Below are positions 23,701-30,753 of a stretch of DNA of 46,483 nt, piece by piece. Position numbers and translations under genes: made by a program. The notes under the pieces were generated by a model. It made no database searches, had not been told where the DNA came from, and saw only the letters and a list, made by a program, of their open reading frames with translations. Numbering within the stretch: the first letter of the stretch is position 1; each line of letters opens with the position of its first letter. The DNA is from Thermogladius sp. (lineage in GTDB: Archaea; Thermoproteota; Thermoprotei_A; Sulfolobales; Desulfurococcaceae). Location of the stretch: positions 73,372 through 119,854 of the forward strand of contig JAEMPJ010000007.1 of the NCBI GenBank assembly GCA_022759365.1, written 5' to 3'.

Positions 23701-24377
23701 TTTGTTTTAACCAGGCCTATAACATCCTCACTGAAACCTAGTATCTTCAGGAGCCTCACAATGTTCTTCTGGCTTCTAAGCAGGCTATCCACGTCGTCGA
23801 CGATCACTATATCAACGCCAGAGGAAGACAGGGCGTGCTCGTACTTCGAGAAGAAGCTGTTTGTCGCGACCAGGATGTCGAAACCACCGTTCGCGATATC
23901 GCTTATAAGATCCTCCTTCGCCTTCTTAGAGAGTTTAGAGTCGTAGGCGTGCACCCTCAGGTTGAGCTTCATCTTCTCGACTATTTCGCGCATCCTGCTG
24001 TAAACCTGGTTTACGAGAGCTCTTGTGGGGACAAGGAATAAGACTCTCTTCTTGTAGAACGCCGAGGAGTACACGGCGTAGACTATGAGTAGTGTCGTCT
24101 TCCCCAGCCCGGTCGGCGCTATAATAGCTGTGCTCTCCCCGCTTAGAAACCTCATAGCCCAGGCTCTCTGCCCGCCCCACATAGGGGAGCCCACGGACTT
24201 CTCGAAGAAGACGCTGAAGTCTTCCAGCTCTTTATTTAGGAACTCCTCTAAGCTGGCCTCGGAGCTCTTCTTCCTCATGCAGTTATAGCAAACGCCATGG
24301 GACTCCAATTCGAGAGCCGATACGTCGCCGCCGCAGAGAGGACAAGACGACAGGTATATTGGGTTCAGCTTTAGCAT
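20754..24377 (-). CDS. rgy: Reverse gyrase
   Basis: A 1207-residue enzyme that introduces positive supercoils with ATP, the hallmark of hyperthermophiles. Order: an N-terminal zinc finger (C12, C15, C30, C33); a helicase-like half with Walker A APTGLGKTT near 87-95, a VDDVD motif II near 193 and ATGRSSR near 535; then a type IA topoisomerase half with the Toprim ILVIVESPTKA near 611, a second zinc finger (C695, C698, C708, C711), DPDEEGE near 741 and the catalytic Tyr933 in LITYHRTDS. The length is normal. Two Alba genes flank it. Confidence 0.98.
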   Translation of the reverse strand: MLKLNPIYLSSCPLCGGDVSALELESHGVCYNCMRKKSSEASLEEFLNKELEDFSVFFEKSVGSPMWGGQRAWAMRFLSGESTAIIAPTGLGKTTLLIVYAVYSSAFYKKRVLFLVPTRALVNQVYSRMREIVEKMKLNLRVHAYDSKLSKKAKEDLISDIANGGFDILVATNSFFSKYEHALSSSGVDIVIVDDVDSLLRSQKNIVRLLKILGFSEDVIGLVKTKIGLHWKVLVSKTLGDDEEYRKLVEELLEIDRRIGESTNRGAKQVVFSSATGRMRGFYSRVLRELLRIDISGVTVYGRDVTDTYLTVESCDTVVEYFKRLGRGGIIYVSPRHPFRRFFEKCLDELKSRLEQVGLRFEEAKPESIERLRSGEVDFIYGSANYYGVSVRGIDAPEAIRLVVFFGTPLFSIRLEDYASSLSGLIRLAILVKENNVAGLEGVLQELKNYALKLSPGELRLVSQVLKGKISEEVLTGYLRNVASRLREIKSLVVEKVEGIVAAGRVVEAGSLTLIRGESGVLVLVPDLMTYIQATGRSSRMFKGRMTHGLSIIFEHALLENVVKGLETRLKNISNDSFTITRLDQVDLGREAALIEASRRGAGGAFSFKSILVIVESPTKARTIAGFFGKPLKRIIGRTPVYEIPFVRDNQVIHLSIMATRGHLYDLTTRPGMGLHGVVFEDSTISPAYESIKKCLVCGTQFTHGDTCPRCGSRLYSDSTETIAALRKVAREVDEVYIATDPDEEGEKIAYDVYLSIRYLGKQVYRVEMHEITLREFFKALENKRAVNKRMVEAEIYRRVLDRLVGFSLSTYLQSKYNARFLGAGRVQTPVLGFIVDRMREYNESKCWRVSIQLDLPGVDRLNVCVEDKSTADKIASSKHVTLVKKSTSVETFSPPPPFTTDEYLVASSRIGLPSGLAMRLAQDLFEMGLITYHRTDSTHVSPTGVSVALKYLESKNLTPFANPSSWGASGAHEAIRPTRPLDVEMLEKALTEGVLVLTRPLTKLHLKVYDLIFRRFIASQMKPFKAVVSEYDVYVDDMRISNLRLIEDIVENGFNLIQPPKLAKIGLDSTRAGILSAQCVRGSRTALYSEGDIVLLMKKTGIGRPSTYAKIIESIKRHGYVVESAKRRRLVATKLGIEVYRHLASEFPDLVSVETTRRMEETIDEIVNGGTSSAVEIVKLVDSLSRLNLIQTTLPTARDSALTNTA

Positions 24378-24537
24378 TCGCTTTAAAGCCCCTATGTGGT
24401 TATCCCGTTGAATTAAACTGTTTAAAGAAGCGTGGTGCGGTATTACCGGCTCTCAACCAGGGATAGTAAAGCTTTTATACGGTTTACCTAATGTTATAGA
24501 TTTCAGCCATACACCATGTCATAAGTGGGTGAAGGAA

Positions 24538-24831
24538 ATGGCAGTCCAACCGCAAAGTGCCAACACCGTGTTAGTTGGTAAGAAGCCTGTAATGAACTAT
24601 GTGATAGCTGTATTAACCCTAGTCCACCAGGGCATCAAAGAGATCTACATCAAGGCCCGTGGCAGGGCGATCAGCAAAGCCGTAGACACAGTCGAGATAG
24701 TTAGGAACAGGTTCCTGCCTGGCAAGGTCGATGTAGAGGAGATTAAGATAGGCAGCCAGACAGTGACGAACCCTCAGGGCAAGGAGAGCAGGGTCAGCAT
24801 CATCGAGATCAAGATCAAGGTCAAGGAGTAA
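24538..24831 (+). CDS. albA: Alba DNA/RNA-binding protein
   Basis: A 97-residue canonical Alba. It has [16 protein letters not shown], the [18 protein letters not shown] loop and helix with the lysine pair KK that is acetylated in Sulfolobus Alba, and a C-terminal beta hairpin ending [13 protein letters not shown]. It coats and bridges chromosomal DNA and binds RNA. The start is ATG 24538 after a GGTGAAGG site; GTG 24529 lies inside that site. TATA-like CTTTTATACGG is at 24473-24483. It is divergent from reverse gyrase. Confidence 0.95.
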   Translation: MAVQPQSANTVLVGKKPVMNYVIAVLTLVHQGIKEIYIKARGRAISKAVDTVEIVRNRFLPGKVDVEEIKIGSQTVTNPQGKESRVSIIEIKIKVKE

Positions 24832-24885
24832 AGAGGCCTAGATTAATCGGGGAAGATAGCAAACATTATTTTTAATAAAAACCCA

Positions 24886-25176
24886 TTAGCAGGCATCCTT
24901 TAGACGCCTCCTCCAAGCCGAGTACTCCTCGGCTAAACGCCTCAAGTATTCAACGGGGCTCACGCACTCGTACTCCATCTCGCCTGTTTTAACAAGGAGA
25001 TTCAGCTTGACCAACCTCCTTACAATGTTCAATGCGGTCTTATTAGAGTAGCAGAACTTCTCCTTTAAAACATCGGTTGCTTCACCTAGATTAATAGGGG
25101 TCTGCCTCTCCAGGCACAGCGCGACATACGATGCTAGCTCTCTTTTCTTAAGGTATTTACCCCCCGGGCTACTCAT
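24886..25176 (-). CDS. Small winged-helix protein
   Basis: A 96-residue protein with a predicted winged-helix fold: KKRELASYVALCLERQTPIN, then a recognition-type helix NKTALNIVRRLVKLNLLV and a short wing, ending in a charged helix rich in Arg and Glu. The start is ATG 25176 with AGGTG 6 nt upstream; the longer in-frame reading overlaps the divergent gene. I do not recognise a named family. A role in transcription is inference from the fold only. Confidence 0.65.
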   Translation of the reverse strand: MSSPGGKYLKKRELASYVALCLERQTPINLGEATDVLKEKFCYSNKTALNIVRRLVKLNLLVKTGEMEYECVSPVEYLRRLAEEYSAWRRRLKDAC

Positions 25177-25240
25177 GACTACACCTAGCTTGAAATAAGT
25201 GTGCTGGGATAAAATTAAAAGCGGTGATTGCTTGCCCCGC

Positions 25241-25879
25241 GTGAAAGCAGGGAGTGTTGTCGTAGAGACCTGGAGGCTGGGCTTGGACGAATTGATGTCC
25301 ATACTACGTGCTTTAGCCAGGGAGAGTAGAGTGGGATTGCTCACAAAGCCGTCTCTCGTCCAGGTAAAGGTCGGCAACAATATCGTCTACGTAGCGGCCC
25401 CACAGTTCAGCTTAGTGGTGGCTGGTGACAATGCTACCTCCCTACCCCAGGGTCTACTCGATAACCGGATGGCCTATGTCCTTGAGGGGGATGCCTGGCT
25501 GGACTTAAAGTGGGTTGAAGCAGGCTCTCTACTAGCCCTGCTGGAGGGCCTGGTGGAATGTGTGAGGGGCTCTAGGTGCGGGAGGGTGGAGCTAGACAAT
25601 CGGGTCGACGTGCACCTTGAGCCTACAGACGAGGAGTGTGAGAGGATTTTGACCACAGGGTTCTACACAGCCCCCTACCACTACGTCGTGGAAGCCTCTC
25701 AGGTAGGTTACGGGTCCGAGCCTGGTTTAACCTCATACCCAGGGGGCGGCAGGTTGCTTGAACTCTCCTATGGTGAGAAGGTTTCGATAAGGCTTAAGAT
25801 TCCGCATGGATGCAGGAGTTTCGAGACGGGGCTCCTCATAGGCTTATTAGATGCCTTCCTCTACGTGTTGGAGGGTTGA
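25241..25879 (+). CDS. Hypothetical protein (unrecognised)
   Basis: A 212-residue acidic alpha/beta protein with no membrane segment or family I recognise. Notable residues are two Cys near the middle (LVECVRGSRCGR) and an aromatic YTAPYHYVVEA segment. A TATA-like GATAAAATTAAAAG at 25207-25220 lies inside the longest reading from 25199 and would start transcription near 25,238, so I take GTG 25241 as a leaderless start; TTG 25232 is possible. It is followed by a C/D RNA candidate. Confidence 0.6.
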   Translation: MKAGSVVVETWRLGLDELMSILRALARESRVGLLTKPSLVQVKVGNNIVYVAAPQFSLVVAGDNATSLPQGLLDNRMAYVLEGDAWLDLKWVEAGSLLALLEGLVECVRGSRCGRVELDNRVDVHLEPTDEECERILTTGFYTAPYHYVVEASQVGYGSEPGLTSYPGGGRLLELSYGEKVSIRLKIPHGCRSFETGLLIGLLDAFLYVLEG

Positions 25880-25915
25880 CAGGAGTATTTATAGCCCTGG
25901 CTACGGGGTTTATTG

Positions 25916-25979
25916 ATTGGATGAAGACACTTGCCCCCATACGACGGCAGGATGACGACATTACCGCGATCTGACAGGT
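25916..25979 (+). ncRNA. C/D box guide RNA candidate (16S 530-loop guide)
   Basis: Boxes: C ATGAAGA (25921-25927), C' ATGACGA (25952-25958), 12-nt guide CATTACCGCGAT (25959-25970) and D CTGA (25971-25974). D' is weak; ACGA at 25941-25944 is the best candidate. TATTTATA at 25886-25893 is centred about 26 nt before the predicted start. Nine guide bases (ATTACCGCG) are complementary to the universal 16S CGCGGUAAU segment; the fifth base before box D would address the C equivalent to E. coli C528. The target assignment is inference, since no rRNA is in the window. Confidence 0.5.
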
Positions 25980-25983
25980 CCGC

Positions 25984-26223
25984 CTAGATGCTCTTAGCCT
26001 TCTTCTTAGCCTTGGCTTCAAGTAGCTCAGCGTACTCTTCTACAAGCCTTTTAATGTAGGGCTGTAATATACGGGGCTCGACTCTTTCAAGCAGGCTCCT
26101 GAAGAATTTGCTGGCGCACCTATTACTATGGAACTCTAGCTCTAAATCACCGTACCGTATCACTATACCCTGCCCCTCTGGGAAGGGCCTACCGCACACT
26201 ATGCATTTATGTCTTGCACTCAT
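25984..26223 (-). CDS. L24e/TRASH-like zinc-finger protein
   Basis: A 79-residue basic protein. The N terminus KCIVCGRPFPEGQGIVIRYG followed by ELEFHSNRCASKFF resembles ribosomal protein L24e and TRASH metal-binding domains, with three Cys and a His as likely zinc ligands. The C-terminal half is a Lys-rich helix. The start is ATG 26223, preceded by GAGGTGG; this places it 17 nt inside the end of the upstream membrane-protein gene, an overlap that implies coupling. L24e itself, or an L24e-like paralogue, are both possible. Confidence 0.65.
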   Translation of the reverse strand: MSARHKCIVCGRPFPEGQGIVIRYGDLELEFHSNRCASKFFRSLLERVEPRILQPYIKRLVEEYAELLEAKAKKKAKSI

Positions 26224-26935
26224 TGAAGCCCACCTCAACCAGCTTCTCGTAGACTGTTGCGGGTTCTTTAGTGTAGAGTCTTATCCTCGAGCCACCGCTG
26301 GCCTTATCCTGGATTTCAATAAACCTCCTCTGCTTGTTAACCGTGAAGCAGAGTGTTGGGCTGGCTTGAATGAAGTTCCTGTTGTTTATGACTACACCTT
26401 TCCTATAGATGGCGAAGCTCTGCGGTATAATCAGGTTGACGCTGCTCACTTTCTTTGTAACAGCCCACCTCACAGAGTATAGCACGACTAGTATGAGAGT
26501 GTACATTGTCATATAGTTTATGAACCTGGATAGTAAAATGTTGCCTGTCGCATTATTAAGGTAAGATATGACATACACGCCGGCGAGCCCGTTGTATAAA
26601 GGGTATAAGAAGACCGCTAGTAGCGATATAGCCAGGGTCACCATCAGGAACTTGAACTGGGAGCTTAGATCCTTGTTTAAACCAGGGTCGGTGACAGCGA
26701 TCTTCAAGCTGTCAACCTCCCTATGCAAGGGGGCCCCCAGCTCGCTTAAGGGAGGCATCTTACTAGTCCTCATCGTGATCCTGTACACTATGTAGAAGAA
26801 CACCATGTAGAAGATGAGGAATAACAGGAAAGCATAAGCTGGGGCTAGAGTAGACAGCAATGATATTACAAGCACGCTAACCGTGTTGATTAAAAAACTT
26901 ACATGTCTCTTCGGCTGTTGCATCATCGTGGACAC
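26207..26935 (-). CDS. Membrane protein, possibly DUF2208
   Basis: A 242-residue protein with an N-terminal pair of membrane helices (about residues 12-50), a cytoplasmic stretch, another helix pair in the middle (about 90-115 and 137-155) and a C-terminal soluble domain of about 80 residues that looks beta-rich. It recalls the crenarchaeal DUF2208 membrane proteins, from memory. GTG 26935 is the longest start; ATG 26926 or 26923 would be three or four residues shorter. It overlaps the downstream L24e-like gene. Confidence 0.6.
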   Translation of the reverse strand: MSTMMQQPKRHVSFLINTVSVLVISLLSTLAPAYAFLLFLIFYMVFFYIVYRITMRTSKMPPLSELGAPLHREVDSLKIAVTDPGLNKDLSSQFKFLMVTLAISLLAVFLYPLYNGLAGVYVISYLNNATGNILLSRFINYMTMYTLILVVLYSVRWAVTKKVSSVNLIIPQSFAIYRKGVVINNRNFIQASPTLCFTVNKQRRFIEIQDKASGGSRIRLYTKEPATVYEKLVEVGFNECKT

Positions 26936-26989
26936 GCGTTAATCACTATAACGAGGTAGATTAATAAATCTGGAGCAACATACTCAAGA

Positions 26990-27045
26990 AAGATGATGAG
27001 TCGCCACTTATCGGACGTGTGAAGAAGGCTCGTGTTTCTGAACGA
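26990..27045 (+). ncRNA. C/D box guide RNA candidate, first of a tandem pair
   Basis: Boxes: C ATGATGA (26993-26999), guide GTCGCCACTTAT (12 nt), D' CGGA (27012-27015), 3-nt spacer, C' GTGAAGA (27019-27025), guide AGGCTCGTGTTT (12 nt) and D CTGA (27038-27041). TATA-like ATTAATAAAT at 26960-26969 is centred about 26 nt before the start. All spacings are ideal. Predicted targets are ATAAGTGGCGAC and AAACACGAGCCT, which I cannot place. Confidence 0.75.
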
Positions 27046-27082
27046 GGTAAAAGTTATTTTACCGGTGTCTAAGAGTACGGAG

Positions 27083-27136
27083 AGAGTGATGATAAGGGAG
27101 CTCCGATAGGTGAGGATGTTATCCCTGTCTGACGGG
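27083..27136 (+). ncRNA. C/D box guide RNA candidate, second of a tandem pair (23S domain V guide)
   Basis: Boxes: C GTGATGA (27086-27092), guide TAAGGGAGCT, D' CCGA (27103-27106), spacer TAG, C' GTGAGGA (27110-27116), guide TGTTATCCCTGT (27117-27128) and D CTGA (27129-27132). Its own TATA-like GTTATTTTA is at 27053-27061. The second guide is complementary to AGGGATAACA, part of the universal 23S domain V GGGAUAACAGG segment; the fifth base before D would address a G of GGG, near E. coli G2446. The target is inference. The next coding start is 13 nt beyond box D. Confidence 0.75.
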
Positions 27137-27144
27137 GGCTTTGC

Positions 27145-27654
27145 TTGGCCGGGACCCTTAGATTGACTCTTTACGTGGATGCTGTTAGCGAGCTACACTT
27201 ACCCAAGCTAGCCAGGTTATTGGAGAGTAAGGGTTTTAGAGTGAAGACCCTGCCGCCGGTCTCACTGCAGGCTTCTATAGTCCTCGGACTAGGAGAAGCT
27301 GGGGAGATTGTAAGCAGAATTAGGGACATAGCCTCCTCGAACTATCTCCGGGGAGTATGCTTCGAGCTCTCCGCAAAGCTCTCTAAATGCCCCTGCTCGA
27401 GAAACATTGTTAAAGTAAGGGGCTGGACGATATGCTCCGACACTTACGACAACACGCAGTTCTACGTGAAATGCGGGGAGAGGGGCGGACTGGTCATGGC
27501 GGTTTTAACCGGCTCGCTAAGGGATTTAACAAGTCCACCGCACTCTATTTTCACAGCGTGCCGTAGCACTGGCGAAGCCGGTGCCCTGGTGGAATTAGTG
27601 GAGAAAGCTTTGAACACTCTCACCTCCTATGTCAAGAGTTTTATAAACGAGTAA
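27145..27654 (+). CDS. Hypothetical protein (unrecognised)
   Basis: A 169-residue protein without a family I recognise. The first 60 residues look like a compact alpha/beta domain (TLRLTLYVDAVSELHLPKLA, then a Gly-rich LGLGEAGEIV). The middle has a Cys cluster (ECYS-poor but with C-P-C in KCPCSRN plus C near WTICSD and VKCGE), suggestive of metal binding. The start TTG 27145 lies 13 nt after the D box of the C/D RNA, and no good binding site is seen, so the gene may share that transcript. Confidence 0.55.
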   Translation: MAGTLRLTLYVDAVSELHLPKLARLLESKGFRVKTLPPVSLQASIVLGLGEAGEIVSRIRDIASSNYLRGVCFELSAKLSKCPCSRNIVKVRGWTICSDTYDNTQFYVKCGERGGLVMAVLTGSLRDLTSPPHSIFTACRSTGEAGALVELVEKALNTLTSYVKSFINE

Positions 27655-27667
27655 ACTCTATTAGGCC

Positions 27668-27702
27668 GGGCGTTCATCCCCTAGAACAAGTGATGAACGC
27701 CC
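27668..27702. repeat. Perfect 11-bp inverted repeat downstream of the hypothetical gene
   Basis: GGGCGTTCATC (27668-27678) and GATGAACGCCC (27692-27702) pair perfectly around a 13-nt loop. A TATA-like TTTTATAAAC at 27639-27648 would start transcription at the foot of this hairpin. Just downstream lie ATGATGA (27723-27729), a 14-nt spacer and CTGA (27744-27747), half of a C/D RNA. The remainder of 27655-27827 shows nothing else. Confidence 0.5.
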
Positions 27703-27827
27703 TATCCATAGACTACCACGGGATGATGACTGTCGAACCCTGTCTGAGAAGCGAGTGCTTGTTTACCTCAATGCTTGAAATCCACGGGGTTCCAGTTGAA
27801 TCTAAACCGGGTTTACCCGTATGGTTT

Positions 27828-28580
27828 TCAATCGGCCTTAGGTAGCATGTTCTTAAACCTTAGAGCGTCATCAAACATGTATACGTTGTTGAATAACACG
27901 TAGACATCTCTACTCGCGGAGTACTGTGAGACAATACTCAAAAGCCTGGCCAGGTCTTCATCCTTGTACTTATACTTGTAGTTCACCTCGCCTCCACCTA
28001 TCCCGTGGAGCCTGAAATACACTAGGTTAGCCCTACCTAGGATCGGCTGGCCTCTGAATGGGTCCACAACATGGACAACGCCGTATTCCTCAACGATCTC
28101 ACCGATCTCACGGGACTTACTCCAATCACCCCTTGGCTCCCAGGCTAGCGTGAACCCCTGTGCTATCTCACTCGCCTTGCTGAAGAACTCTCTAACCCAT
28201 TTCACAGACTCCTCGTTGTAGGGTAGGCTAGGCGGTGTCTGAATAACTATGACGCGGGCTTTCAAAGCCTCAGCGACTCTAACGGTGTCTTCCAACGCGT
28301 CCAAGTTCTCCTTAGTCGGCTTCAGGAAGCCGTAGTTGTCGAGCACTCCCCCAGGCTTTCGCCGCATTTTCTTCCATGTTGGTGAGGATGGGGGGTGTGT
28401 TATAACCTGCCATGCTTTGAGAGTGAACTCGAAGCCCTCGGGCGCCTCGCCCCTGAGTTTTTCAGCCCACTCCACTGATGGAAGGTCGTAGAATGTGTTC
28501 TGGAGCTCGACTAGGTTGAAGGACTCGTAGTACTTCCTCCTAGCTTTAGGGAAACCGCAACAACCTACTTTAACAACCAT
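27828..28580 (-). CDS. DUF72 (YecE-like) protein
   Basis: A 250-residue DUF72 protein with a TIM-barrel-like fold. The family start VKVGCCGFP, the conserved FTLKAWQVITHP segment, VIVIQTPPSLPYN, AWEPRG and a C-terminal VYVLFNN are all visible. Biochemical role unknown. It starts 5 nt after the AbrB-ACT gene stop, on the same strand, so they form a two-gene unit. Confidence 0.9.
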   Translation of the reverse strand: MVVKVGCCGFPKARRKYYESFNLVELQNTFYDLPSVEWAEKLRGEAPEGFEFTLKAWQVITHPPSSPTWKKMRRKPGGVLDNYGFLKPTKENLDALEDTVRVAEALKARVIVIQTPPSLPYNEESVKWVREFFSKASEIAQGFTLAWEPRGDWSKSREIGEIVEEYGVVHVVDPFRGQPILGRANLVYFRLHGIGGGEVNYKYKYKDEDLARLLSIVSQYSASRDVYVLFNNVYMFDDALRFKNMLPKAD

Positions 28581-28585
28581 TACAG

Positions 28586-28999
28586 CTACCCTGTGAACCA
28601 GACAGCCTCAATATTCTTGACAGCCTCAAGCATCTTCAGCTTGTCTGCTATCAGGTTTGGCTGCTTAATGTCTGTCTTAGAGACATCTATGATGATCTCG
28701 CATTCAGCTATCTCAGCCCTCTTTATCACAACGCACTTCGTCATGACGATGTCGGCACCGTAGTCGGCTAGATATTTGGTTATCTCAGCTAGAACGCCTG
28801 GCCTATCCTCGATCCTCATTAATAGTCTAACTAGCTTAGCTGAGACAGGTAGAGGCGTGATAACGATCTCCTTCTTGTCTTTGTCTCCCACGACGACAAC
28901 GAACATACCCTCCCTGATGTCGAGGGCCTCTCTAATTGTTAGAGGGATTGTTATCCTGCCTTTGGAGTCCACGCGCACGAGCTCCTCTATTTTAACCAT
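28586..28999 (-). CDS. AbrB-type DNA-binding domain fused to an ACT domain
   Basis: A 137-residue regulator. The N terminus VRVDSKGRITIPLTIREALDIREG is a swapped-hairpin AbrB/SpoVT DNA-binding motif, and residues from about 58 on (LLMRIEDRPGVLAEITKYLADYGADI) form an ACT ligand-binding domain. It probably senses a small molecule, perhaps an amino acid, and controls nearby genes including its partner DUF72 gene. A TATA-like TTTATAAAAAG is at about 29,038-29,048. Confidence 0.85.
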   Translation of the reverse strand: MVKIEELVRVDSKGRITIPLTIREALDIREGMFVVVVGDKDKKEIVITPLPVSAKLVRLLMRIEDRPGVLAEITKYLADYGADIVMTKCVVIKRAEIAECEIIIDVSKTDIKQPNLIADKLKMLEAVKNIEAVWFTG

Positions 29000-29070
29000 G
29001 TAAACCCTCCCATGCTAGTTGATTAATTTGTAGATACCTTTTTATAAACTATAGCAAACAACAGCGTTGT

Positions 29071-30753
29071 TCATCCGAGCAGGTTAGCCCTCTTGAACAC
29101 CAACCACCCTACGGTGACAGGTACTATGATCCATGAGAGAACGGATGCTATCACAAGCCATATGTTGACTACACCAGCGGCCCCTGCTCCAATGGTGGGA
29201 ATGTTGTTGTAGGAGGCAAAGTAGTATTGTGCGAAGGAGGTTGCCCCTAGAGGTGAGAAGTACTGGGCTATATAGGTGTTCCTGGCGATCGCATCAGCTA
29301 GTCCCGGCCCTATCCCCTGGCTTATTGTAACAAAATACACTATCAGAGGGTAGCCGATCGTGTAGAAGAGGTATATGAAGATAGATAACGCTAGGTAGGA
29401 ACCCCCTCTAGTAAAGGCCGCTATAGCGTAGCACACGCTGTAGAATGCTACTAGTGACGCGGCCACTCCGGCGAACAAGATTAAGTAGGAGTAGAAGTCC
29501 AATAGTATGCCTGTTAAAACGTAGAGCGTGAGAGAGGTCGAGGCGAAGAATAACCCCGTTGAAGCCAGGGCCACCAGCACGCCAGATAGGAATCTCGTGG
29601 TGTAGAGGTCGAGCCTTGTTAGGGGCCTGGCAAGCAGGAACTCGAGGGCGCCGGCACTCCTGGGCTTAGCAATGTAAACGTAGGCTAAATACAGCATTAG
29701 GACTGGGTAGAACGTTGAGAACAAACCTAAGCCGCTTTGACCAGCTATAGCGTTGACGACCAACTTCCTCGTAGCCGAGGTGTCTACCATCTGGGGGACT
29801 GCTAAAGTAGCACCAACGATAAGGCCGTGCTGGCTCCTTGAAACAAGTATTGCAACCGGTTCGGGGGGTAGTGATTGGTTGACTGCCTGGCCGCTTTGTT
29901 CAGCTAGGCTTATTTCAATAGGAGTGACCTCGGGGAGGCTGAAACTGATGTTCTCGAGGCGTATCTCTAGGAATGATAGCCCAGGCTTAACTTGACCAAT
30001 ATAGATGAAGGATGAGTTTAATTGAGTGTAGTCGATGCTGGAGGGCACCTGTGTCGCGTTGAACGCGAAGTACAAGTCGTAGGTTAGATTATCCTCGTCG
30101 TGCAGGAATATTATTGAGGCTAACCTGTATGAACCCTGGCTTAAGTTGGCTAGGAGGAAGGATGCTAGATAGAATCTGTCTCCACAACTCTCAGGCTGGC
30201 CCATAGGAATAATTGAAACCGCTTCTTTAACCGGGATAGTTGTCCCGTTAAAGCAGTTGAAGAACCTCCCTGGCGCGGTTATATACTGAGACGAGTAAGT
30301 CATGTAGATGGTCTTGTTATTGTAATTGAAAGGCGTGTAGTATGAGATCGTTCTATAAGAGCCTACTTTAGTCGTAGCTTCTAATTCAATGTAGATTTGA
30401 GACGGTTGGCTTGGCAGCCCGCTTAAAGTCTTCGTTTCCAAAACCCTCCCTACCCCCTGGAGCGCTCCTGTGGTTAAAGTGATTCTGCCCCCTCCGCTCG
30501 TGTAGTATAGACTGTAGGATAAGGCTCCCTGCGTGAGCTCCAGCTCCGGGGTGATGAACAAAGCTTCAATATAGAATTGCTTGCTCTCCGGGTCGATGGA
30601 GGAGTAGACTATTGTGGAGCTAGAGGGGGTTGTAGCCAATACACCTATTATTAAATAGGCGAACCCGGCTCCTGCCAGCATGAAGATTACTAGAGCTATT
30701 AGTACCGAGGGCCTCAGTAAACCTCTTTTGAAATCGTAGAAGACGGGCTTCAA
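29071..30753 (-). CDS. ABC-2 type transporter permease
   Basis: A 560-residue membrane protein. One N-terminal helix (about 17-40) is followed by a large extracytoplasmic region of some 270 residues with many N-x-S/T sites, then five to six helices from about residue 325 to the end. The PRSAGALEFLLARPLTRLDLYTTRF segment is the cytoplasmic coupling region typical of ABC-2 permeases. The start is TTG and overlaps the end of the ATPase gene by 4 nt. Together they make an exporter; the cargo is unknown. Confidence 0.88.
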   Translation of the reverse strand: MKPVFYDFKRGLLRPSVLIALVIFMLAGAGFAYLIIGVLATTPSSSTIVYSSIDPESKQFYIEALFITPELELTQGALSYSLYYTSGGGRITLTTGALQGVGRVLETKTLSGLPSQPSQIYIELEATTKVGSYRTISYYTPFNYNNKTIYMTYSSQYITAPGRFFNCFNGTTIPVKEAVSIIPMGQPESCGDRFYLASFLLANLSQGSYRLASIIFLHDEDNLTYDLYFAFNATQVPSSIDYTQLNSSFIYIGQVKPGLSFLEIRLENISFSLPEVTPIEISLAEQSGQAVNQSLPPEPVAILVSRSQHGLIVGATLAVPQMVDTSATRKLVVNAIAGQSGLGLFSTFYPVLMLYLAYVYIAKPRSAGALEFLLARPLTRLDLYTTRFLSGVLVALASTGLFFASTSLTLYVLTGILLDFYSYLILFAGVAASLVAFYSVCYAIAAFTRGGSYLALSIFIYLFYTIGYPLIVYFVTISQGIGPGLADAIARNTYIAQYFSPLGATSFAQYYFASYNNIPTIGAGAAGVVNIWLVIASVLSWIIVPVTVGWLVFKRANLLG

